Shown piece by piece: positions 57,060 to 64,000 of a DNA stretch of 64,000 nucleotides. The notes beneath the pieces were generated by a model. That model was not told the DNA's origin and did not search any database. It saw only the letters and a list, made by a program, of their open reading frames with translations. Numbering within the stretch: the first letter of the stretch is position 1; each line of letters starts with the position of its first letter. The DNA comes from Anthoceros angustus (lineage: Eukaryota > Streptophyta > Anthocerotopsida > Anthocerotales > Anthocerotaceae): contig MU008188.1 in assembly GCA_010909165.1 (NCBI GenBank), positions 434,001 through 498,000 on the forward strand, read 5' to 3'. Both the position numbers and the translations under genes were made by a program.

Positions 57060-58195
57060 ATGCGGCGGAATTTCGGGTGTGGATGTCGGAGAAGGCACGC
57101 CTACCTCCGGTGGAGGGCGCAGACATACCCAGCCATCAAGCACCAGCCGGAGGTAATTTGTCAATTGGGCATGGGAAATCGGGCACTAACATCCGGGAAG
57201 GCCAAGACAACGAAGGAGAAGGCTGCAGGAGGAGACCGAGGAAGAGACCCCACAGCAATCGCGGCGCCTATTCCAACGCCATTTAACTATGAGGATCTTG
57301 CCATACGTCGGTTGGGGAGCAAGGTGGAGGCCACTTTCTCGAGAAGGACGGATGTTGACACAGGATGAGGAGCCTTGAGGAGAACAATTTTGGACTCCTC
57401 TATTGAAACCGTGGTCGAGGGTTCAAGGGGCCTTGCCAAACCAGAGCAAGGGCTGGGTTCTATGGGCGATGGATATGGATGGACGAGAGCTGTGTTTGAT
57501 CTGCACAACAAAGCCTTTGGTATTTGATCGGATAAGCGAAGATGAAACCATGTACAAGGCTTATGAGGTCAGCCTACATGGCTTCCAAAGCAAGAAGTGC
57601 AGTCCTTCAAACCTGGTGGAGGATTTCAGAAATGCTATGCGTCAGCCAACTGTAAAAATTTGGAATAAGGTTTTCAAGGCAGTTGATGCAAATTGTTGTA
57701 TGTTGGTTTCCATGACTTGTGCCTTCTGTCTTGCCTTTCCTCAATCCTTTTTCTGTTTTGCAGGATGCTCAGCAAGCTAGAGCACTAATTACGACCATAT
57801 GCGGGAAGATTACCGAATCCGTCATCCAGCATAGGAGGGAAATGTCACAACGACGAGTCAGAGCCCAGCTTCGACAGAATGTGCATGACGGGCTCACCGA
57901 AGCCGAGCGCAGTGCAGCTAGTGAGCTCGGCCCATCTGATGAGGAGGATGGGTGTATACCCGACGTCCTTGGCCACTCCGACGATGACGACTTTCAGGAG
58001 GCAGAGGATGGAAGGGATGCTCCGTTGCTGGACATTCCTTTTCCTGGCTCCTCCATGGAGGTACCCAGTGGTCGGTATCTGCCAGAGGGTGAGGCGCCGC
58101 CGGCCGCGCCTCCCCGCAGTAGAGGTCTGGAGACTGGTTACCCGCACCCAACCGGGTTCCCAAGGCACCGAAGGGTTGGCGCCGGCCGCCACTGA
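57060..58195 (+). CDS. N-terminal part of the ParB-MTase repeat gene (unknown domain)
   Basis: A plus-strand reading starts in the Lys/Gly-rich GKAKTTKEKAAGG (about 57,180) and reaches PIPTPFNYEDL. It then shifts frame into NQSKGWVLWAMDMDGRELCL, ICTTKPLVFD, YKAYEVSLHGFQSKKC and EDFRNAMRQPT. An intron at 57,652-57,763 (donor CT|GTAAAA, acceptor TTTTGCAG) leads in phase to DAQQARALITTICGKITESV, HRREMSQRRVRAQ and an acidic, then Pro-rich tail. Two minus-strand copies near 62 kb and 63.8 kb match it, one with a clear intron at the same position. I do not recognise the domain. The CTT motif and the basic helix after ICGKIT are its most conserved points. The first exon boundary is uncertain. Confidence 0.6.
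57652..57763 (+). other. Spliceosomal intron in the ParB-MTase gene
   Basis: GT-AG intron, phase 0, ending in a pyrimidine-rich stretch and TTTTGCAG. The minus-strand copy at 63,647-63,728 has an intron at the same place (GTAAGT ... TTTTCCAG). This supports a eukaryotic gene. Confidence 0.75.
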
Positions 58196-58680
58196 CGCCT
58201 TGCAATTGTTGCGGAAGAGACGGTGGCGGTGGGCGGGCGAGGGTTCTATTGAGGCACCTCCGTGTCCGCCGATCCGAGAGTATGGAGACAGGGACTCGAG
58301 TGGGAGAGCAAGGCATGGTGGGCACGCCGCAACAGGGCATACCGCCGCTCATAGCGAGGCTCCACCGGGGAAGAGAAAGAAGAAATCCAGGAAGGAAACC
58401 GTGAGTGAAGCCCACCAGAGAATATAGCGATCATCCATGTGCGGATGATGAGGAAAGACTTGAAGATGCTATCCGGAATCGGACCCATTGACAATAATCG
58501 TGGACTCGCCTATGCCAAGAAAGTTGTTCCGGAGATCGGTAAAGCTTGAGAATTTGAAGCCGATCTTTTATTACACCGGATGCCCAAATCGGGAGGTGGA
58601 CGAGGCATGGTCAAACTACCTAGCCCGAGTTATTTCAAGGAAGGATTGAAGAAGGGTTCGCCATTCATGCATGATTGACC
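58196..58680 (+). pseudogene. Linker of the ParB-MTase gene, frameshifted
   Basis: No single frame stays open. Successive pieces give GKRKKKSRKETV, ADDEERLEDAIRNR, LAYAKKVVPEI and VKLPSPSYFKEGLKKG. The first three match the minus-strand copy at 46,590-47,078, so the region was coding. Introns or sequence errors may explain the shifts. Confidence 0.5.
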
Positions 58681-58681
58681 C

Positions 58682-59347
58682 CGGGAGTGCAACGATATTA
58701 GCAAGTTGGACCGAAATTCGGCCAAGAAATATATTATGGGTGTACTTGGGGGGAACCACACATATGCTGCTATGAAGCACTTGGCAGATATTGCTCCGGG
58801 GAAGTCCCGTTTTCAATATGTTGAAGCGCATGTATACTGTGGGCTTACGGTGCCTGAGATGAGAGTTCTTGCAACCGACCATAACACAATGTCTGACAAG
58901 CGGAAGAAAATGTCTTTTATTGAACAGGTAAGATATTTACGAGATGAGCTTCTTATTGCGCGTCGGGATGGAGTGCAGATGACCATGTCATGGAAGTTCA
59001 ATCTTTATAAGGTTCTTGGATTAATTGAAGATGATGAAGGCCGCGAAGATGACGTGTACAAGCAGAACAAAGTGGACAACAGGACACACATACTGTGCAT
59101 CGCGAAGCAGGAGGGCAAGGTATGGGATAATATTGATAAGATCTTTTCAAAGTGGGAAGCGAGTTACGGGCGGAAGAAGCACATACTGCCGCACCAAGAA
59201 AGGGAAGGGAAAAGGAAAGTCACAGATGATCCCAAACACGTGGAAACAGTATTTCAAGCCGAAGACATGCTCATGAAACCCCGGAAATCATTCCGTGGTA
59301 TACCAGGTGAATGTGGGCGCAGATTCTTGTCACGGCAAGGAAGGTAA
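58682..59347 (+). CDS. ParB-like domain of the ParB-MTase gene
   Basis: The frame is open from just after a TGA at about 58,676 to 59,347. It reads ISKLDRNSAKKYIMGVLGGN, then HTYAAMKHLAD, then VEAHVYCGLT, MRVLATDHN and KMSFIEQVRYLRDEL. The GGNHTYAA word sits where ParB/Srx-fold proteins have G-x-H-R-x-x-A. The following V-x-V-Y-x-G-L-T and LAxxHN pattern also fits ParB-type nuclease or CTPase domains, with Thr in place of the usual Arg. ParB domains fused to DNA methyltransferases are known in bacteria and phages. Here the domain precedes a methyltransferase-like region on the same strand. The domain call is mine from motifs and needs a profile search. Confidence 0.6.
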   Translation, partial: RECNDISKLDRNSAKKYIMGVLGGNHTYAAMKHLADIAPGKSRFQYVEAHVYCGLTVPEMRVLATDHNTMSDKRKKMSFIEQVRYLRDELLIARRDGVQMTMSWKFNLYKVLGLIEDDEGREDDVYKQNKVDNRTHILCIAKQEGKVWDNIDKIFSKWEASYGRKKHILPHQEREGKRKVTDDPKHVETVFQAEDMLMKPRKSFRGIPGECGRRFLSRQGR

Positions 59348-59898
59348 CTTGTGCATCCTCGATCTCAAAGGAATGGAGGACGAAATTACTTCAAGAAAGA
59401 AACCGCATGTTATTCAAGTGGCCATGGCTAAACATCCGAGTGCTCATCTTCGAGGAAGTGAGGAAGGAATATCCTACACTCAGCAGACGACATGATTGCT
59501 CGGTTTCAAACGGCTTTTCTTTGGGAAGGTGAGATCCGTCACCAGCATAATGAGTCGCTTTGGTTTTCCTTTTTTGCGAGGCGCCGGCTGGCCCGCCACG
59601 CTGTCTCGAGATGATAGTGGGAGGCGCCGGCCGCCGCGCCTCCCCCACTATCTTTGACGCGCGCAGTTCGCGTCACGGCGCGCCGCCGGCGCCCATGTAT
59701 GGCTTCGCCCTCGCCTGAGCGGCGCGCCGCCGCGCCGCCGCATGTGGAGGCTCGAAACCAAATTTGTCGATGGAGGGTGTGAAGGGCGCCGGTCGGCCGG
59801 CGTCTTTCACACCCTCCTTCGTCATCGTCCCTGCTTGTTTGAATACAATAGGAATGTGGTGTCCCTGCTCTAACGTTTTTTCTTTCCCTGGCGTTCAG
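59348..59898 (+). other. Gap between the ParB and MTase parts, with GC-rich palindromic stretch
   Basis: Short frames (ILVTARK..., EEVRKEYPTLS) may be further exons. From about 59,560 to 59,810 the sequence becomes very GC-rich, with repeated GGCGCCGGC words, and looks non-coding. A splice acceptor (CCTGGCGTTCAG) ends at 59,898. The stretch may be an intron. Confidence 0.4.
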
Positions 59899-60957
59899 CA
59901 AATAAAGGATGTGGAGAATTTGCAAAAGCTGCCGGAGGATTTCAAGAACTTCATATTTGAGATTAACAACTGGAAGAGTCTTGAGGATGAGCAGCGTGCA
60001 ATCGCTGACAAGGATTTGAAAGACGGACTGCACTTGTTCACTGTTCCAGGGTCTGAGAAAGAGTGTTACTATCAAGTGGAAAAAAGAAACATTATGGAGA
60101 TGCGGGGATTCCTTCGGACGCGGGCTTATACCCTTCTGGTTATGGATGTCCCAAGAGGCTTTGACATTGGTCCTATGGATAGTCGGTTGGATGCAGGCAT
60201 GATGAACACAGTTTTCCAAAGCTTCCAGGAGAAGACGACGGCGGAAGAATTCAGGCTCATTGTCATGCACGGAGTGGAAGAAGCTCACCTTGTGAGAGAG
60301 TGCATGCGTGGATTATGTGGCAAGGGTGGAATGGTGTCCTTCGTTTGGGACAAAACAAACATGAGTAATGACAGGGGTGGATTTGAGATGGAGTACATAG
60401 CTTGCTTGGTGTGTGAAGGAAGGCTCGAAGGCAAGGCGGCTATGACGCCCAATATTACGTGAGGGACTTTTAACAATGGACGATCCGTGATTGCACATGA
60501 TAATGGTGAAGAAGCGGTGTACATGTCTCAAGACAAAATGGTGGTGTGCCTACCAAAGACCTCTCGGGTTGATGATGAAATTCATCAAAACATTCTCAAA
60601 GAAGGAGATTGGATTCGGATGGTTGCGCAGAAGTGGGACAACAACACTGGCAGCATTGCTGGACGCAATTCTATTGCAATAGAGGCTGACCTCCGCTGTG
60701 CTGGTTATATCCCACAACGCATACATGGTTTCGAGGTTTTGCCAGATCGAAAGAGGAGCTCACATTCGAGGCCCAGAGAGCAGACAATGGCTAAAGAAGT
60801 TTGTATTAGCGAAAAAATTGTTCGAAAGCTCGTGGTTCCACTTAGTGCAAGAAGGATGAAAACGCAAAGGGGACTTGCTAGAGGAAGGACAACAAACCTC
60901 GGATACTGTGCCACCGGGAGTGGTGGCGACAAGGGCAGGCGACAACGCAGAAGATGA
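59899..60957 (+). pseudogene. Permuted N6/N4-type DNA methyltransferase domain, one in-frame stop
   Basis: One frame runs from 59,899 (after an acceptor) to the stop at 60,957, interrupted only by a TGA at 60,460-60,462. The first half has LLVMDVPRGFDIG (60,133-60,171), placed like motif IV (usually DPPY-type) of beta-class amino-methyltransferases, then GMVSFVWDKTN and FEMEYIACLVCEGR. The second half has EIHQNILKEGDWI followed by NNTGSIAGRNSIAIEAD (60,641-60,690) and IPQRI, matching motif I and its following strand. Motif IV before motif I is the CcrM/PF01555-like order. The catalytic word is DVPR, not DPPY/W/F, so activity is doubtful. Such enzymes methylate adenine N6 or cytosine N4 in DNA. 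An RNA or protein substrate is not excluded. Confidence 0.6.
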
Positions 60958-61369
60958 TGCCCGGCAGAGACGGCAGCCTTGATGTAGTAGAATTGAACGC
61001 ATGCAACATGGCAGCTTGTTTTAGATTGAAGCCACCCAAGCGCAGATGAGTCTCGATCACCCGCTGAGGATCTTTGTAGAGGAAAGACTATATTCGAGGG
61101 ACGGAAGGGGTTTTGAAAGCGTGATATCGTGGATTTTCTTTCATTACTTGTGTCAAAGCATAGCCGGCAAGGATACTGGGCAGCGCCAGCCGCCAAGAAG
61201 CCCCTTGTTTTATGAATTGTGAAATATCAATGTTTTTTCCCTTCGTATTTAGCATGGTGTCAGAACGAGGATTCGAATGATTTTGCATTTCCAACGGTCT
61301 TTTTGTGAAGGGGTTTCACAGCGGAAGGGGTTTGTATATTAACCCCTTCCAAGATTATCATGTTTCTGC

Positions 61370-62931
61370 TCAACCCCTCGCCTCGACCCCATCGCCTCTT
61401 TCCTCGGGATCCAACAACAACACCTCTTCCACTTTGTGGTCGGTGGAAGGGCTCGCGTACTGAAGCTTACCACCGGCCGCCCAACCCCCATCTCCCTGTT
61501 GAAATTGGATAAACCAGTTGGGATCCGGAGTGGGCAAGTCCGGACCTGCTCCACCCTTCATCACACCCGGGGCGCCGGCCGGCCGGCGCCCAAGACCCTG
61601 TTCTGGACTGTAGTCAATGGTTGGGACAACCATTGACGCACCATGCATTGCCAAGCTGGGCAGCATATCTGCATCCCTATCTTTGTCTTGTCCCCCAGAC
61701 ACTTCTTCATCCGAATGGCCGAGCACGTCTAGAATGGGGCCATCTTCCTCATCTGATGGGCCAAGTTCACTCTGGGATCTGGGGCTCCGGACTGTCTGCC
61801 TCTTCAATAATTCTTTGATGGGCTGCTCTCACCCTTCTCATTGATAGCTCCCTCCTGTGATCCACAACTGCCTCGGTAATCTTCCCACAGATAGCCCTGA
61901 TGAGGGCCATTCCGACTAACGGTGGCTGGAAAAGAGAAGAAGCGAAAGTCACGTCAGTCATCGAAGTCTCATGGTTTTGAAAAAGACAGTCATTTGAGAC
62001 AACACAAGAGGCCGCATGCATCACTCGCGAACTCTTGACTAGTGAGCGAGGTGCACATTTCTTGGCATGGAACCCTGAGGTCGAGAACATAAGACTTGTA
62101 TAGATCGGGTCACGGATCATTGCGTTGAACTCATATGGCCCGGTGGTGCAAAAACGTAAACTCGGGCTCCCCTCATTCATATCCATTGTTGCCCAGTTAA
62201 CCAAATTGCTTTTGATTGGGCAAAGCCCCTATACCCCATTATCCGAGTTTCAGGGCGCCCATGCCGCTTTCCGATGCGGATCCTGGACGAGCATCCAATC
62301 CTTCTGCAAAATGAGCGAGGTCAATCGGCCACCCGGTCTGGATGTGCACGCCTCGAAGGTGATTAATTGGGGGTGGCACCGGATGCTTTGAACTTTTTGG
62401 TGCCTTCCCCACCCCTTGCCCGCCAGCAGCCTTTGTTTGGCTAGTCTTCCCTGAAGACATGCTCCCAGATTTTGCCTCCCCAGCCGAGGCTTTATGCCCT
62501 CCCACACCTCCTGGATGTGCAGAGTGCGCTCCCAGATTGCCTTGCGCCCCTACCTCGCTGGTGGCGCCTCCGTAACTTCTTCTCCGGTGTTCGCATGGCC
62601 GCCTTGTTTCCGATTTCTCGCCACGCGGTGGCGCGGGGATCGCCACTACCGCCAGTCCTTCTTGCTCCGCCTCCCGCTCGCCATCTCTTCGCGGATGCCG
62701 ACAACGCAGAAGATGATGAAGCGAAGGCCACAGCGGTGGCAACCGATGTAGTAGAATTGAACGCATGCGCAACATGGCGATTGTTTTAGATTGAAGCCAC
62801 CCAAGCGCGATGAGTCTCGGATCGGTCACTTTGAGGATCTTTGTAGAGGAAAGACTATATTCGAGGGACGGAAGAGGGTTTTGAAAGCGTGATATCGATT
62901 TTCTTTCATTACTTGTGTCAAAGCATAGCAA
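61370..62931 (-). pseudogene. Minus-strand copy of the ParB-MTase gene N-terminal part (copy 2)
   Basis: Reading right to left: a Gly/Ser/Lys-rich start with SSGKTSQTKAAGG (matching GKAKTTKEKAAGG of the plus copy), HPVPPPINHL, WATMDMNEGSPSLRFCTTGP, GFHAKKCAPRSLV, then MALIRAICGKITEAVVDHRR, ELGPSDEEDGPILDVLGHSD and a Pro/Gly-rich tail. The donor of the conserved intron is damaged here, while the acceptor (TTTTCCAG, ending at 61,926 in complement) is intact. No ParB or methyltransferase part follows: the copy ends near 61,370. Confidence 0.7.
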
Positions 62932-63111
62932 GGATACTCTGGCGGCGCCCGGCCAGCCGCGGATAAAACCTCTGTTTTATGAATTGTGAAATATCAATGT
63001 TTTTTCCCTTTCGTATTTAGCATGGTCTTTGTTAACGGAGGATTCGCGTATTTTGCATTTCGAGCGGTGTCTTTTTGTGAAGGGGTTTGTTGTGCGGAAG
63101 GGGTTTGTATA

Positions 63112-63911
63112 TTAACCCCTTCCAAGATTATCATGTTTCTGCTCAACCCCTGTCGCATCGCCTCTTTCCTCGGGATCCAACAACAACACCTCTTCCCTTG
63201 GTCGTGGAAGGGCTCTGGCAGTGGCTCTACCGGGCCGTGACCGGCCTAACCCCCATCTCCTGTTGAAATTGGATAAACCGATTGGGATCCGGAGTGCAAG
63301 GCAGAGTGGGACTGCTCCACCCTTCATCACACACGGCGCCGTGGCCCAAGACCAATTGTAGTCAATGGTTGGGACAACCATTGGCGCACCATCATTATTT
63401 GGCGCATCCCTATCTTTGTCTTGTCCCCGGACACTTCTTCATCGAATGGCCGACCACGTCTAGAATGGGGCCATCTTCCTCATCGATGGGCCAAGTTCAC
63501 TCCGGGATCCGGGGCTCCGGGATCGCCTCTTCAATAATTCTTTGATGGGCTGCTCTCACCCTTCTCATTGATAGCTCCCTCCACACAGTCCAGTCGGTAA
63601 TCTTCCCACAGATAGCCCTGATGAGGGCCATTCCGACTAACGGTGGCTGGAAAAGAGAAGAAGCGAAAGTCACGTCAGTCATCGAAGTCTCATGGTTTTG
63701 AAAAAGACAGTCATTTGAGACAACTTACAGTATGCTGTCGCATGCACTCGCGGAACTCTTCGACTAGTGAGCGAAGTGCACATTTCTTGGCATGGAACCC
63801 TCGGAGGCTGAGAACATAAGACTTGTATAGATCAGGGTCCTGGATCATTGCGTTGAACTCATATGGCCTGGTGGTGCAAAACAACGTAAACTCGGGCTCC
63901 CCCTCATTCAT
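63112..63911 (-). pseudogene. Minus-strand copy of the ParB-MTase gene N-terminal part (copy 3)
   Basis: The first exon piece (63,729-63,911) reads MNEGEPEFTLFCTTRPYEFN, then LYKSYVLSLRGFHAKKCALR and EEFRECMRQHT. An intron at 63,647-63,728 (GTAAGT to TTTTCCAG) leads to PPLVGMALIRAICGKIT and then a broken C-terminal tail ending near 63,112. The acidic and Pro-rich parts are more damaged than in copy 2. The 5' end continues beyond 63,911 toward the window edge. Confidence 0.7.
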
Positions 63912-64000
63912 CCATGTTATTTACGGATTACCTTGCTCTTTGATTGGGCAAAGCCCCTATACCCCATTATCGAGTTTCGGCAAGGCGTCCATCTGCTTTG

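Larger units (their letters stand above)
60945..64000. repeat. Tandem array of about 1.77-kb units, running off the window edge
   Basis: Words recur about 1.76-1.77 kb apart. ACAACGCAGAAGATGATG lies at 60,942 and 62,702, ATTGAACGCATGC at about 60,992 and 62,756, and TGTATATTAACCCCTTCC at 61,333 and 63,104. GATAGCCCTGATGAGGGCC lies at about 61,889 and 63,611. Unit 1 includes minus-strand coding matching the N-terminal part of the ParB-MTase gene. Unit 2 is incomplete at the window end. Confidence 0.85.

Noticed and set aside
57060-60957. Bacterial contamination as the source of the ParB-MTase gene
   Set aside because: The gene family has spliceosomal introns at a conserved place and lies amid plant transposons in several copies.
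46849-64000. CRISPR array
   Set aside because: The repeats are hundreds of bases to 1.8 kb long and include coding sequence. There are no short regular repeats with unique spacers and no cas genes.

Overview
This window is nuclear DNA from a land plant or close streptophyte relative. The left quarter is gene-dense, with short spliceosomal introns. It carries an NADH-dependent glutamate synthase with a long N-terminal extension that looks like a plastid transit peptide, and the rest of the window is full of plant-type Copia and Mutator-like (MULE) elements. I cannot name the species. A bryophyte such as a liverwort would fit, but that is a low-confidence guess.

Region 1 (1-16,582) holds three intact plus-strand housekeeping genes whose exons I joined by hand with all phases closing. 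They are an RBM25-like splicing factor (7 exons, 893 aa), the GPI mannosyltransferase PIG-V (6 exons, 444 aa) and NADH-GOGAT (22 exons, 2,240 aa, two introns with GC-AG ends). Region 2 (16,583-20,780) has simple repeats, a possible minus-strand membrane-protein exon, and an unprocessed, partly deleted copy of the 3' part of the GOGAT gene lying between two 105-bp direct repeats.

Region 3 (about 21,900-31,770) is nested repeats: a MULE transposase split by a GC-rich gag-like element of about 4.8 kb, satellites, and a truncated plus-strand retroelement. Region 4 (31,775-46,760) is a minus-strand Copia, then a minus-strand gag-like element (same family as the one in region 3) cut in two by an 8.3-kb plus-strand Copia with near-identical LTRs and a CTCTT target-site duplication.

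Region 5 (46,760-64,000) is the most unusual. A broken, internally repeated minus-strand gene of the DUF7869 (transposase-like) type lies head-to-head with a plus-strand gene that appears to encode a ParB-like domain followed by a circularly permuted N6/N4-type DNA methyltransferase. Further partial copies of the latter lie on the minus strand at both sides, in tandem arrays. This pair is my best candidate for an undescribed mobile system.

Repeat copies in regions 4-5 differ from each other mainly by small indels at CAG/CTG/CCG/CGG trinucleotides, while the housekeeping genes read cleanly. This suggests methylation-associated base-calling errors, possibly with assembly duplication, so broken frames in the repeats should not all be read as biological decay.
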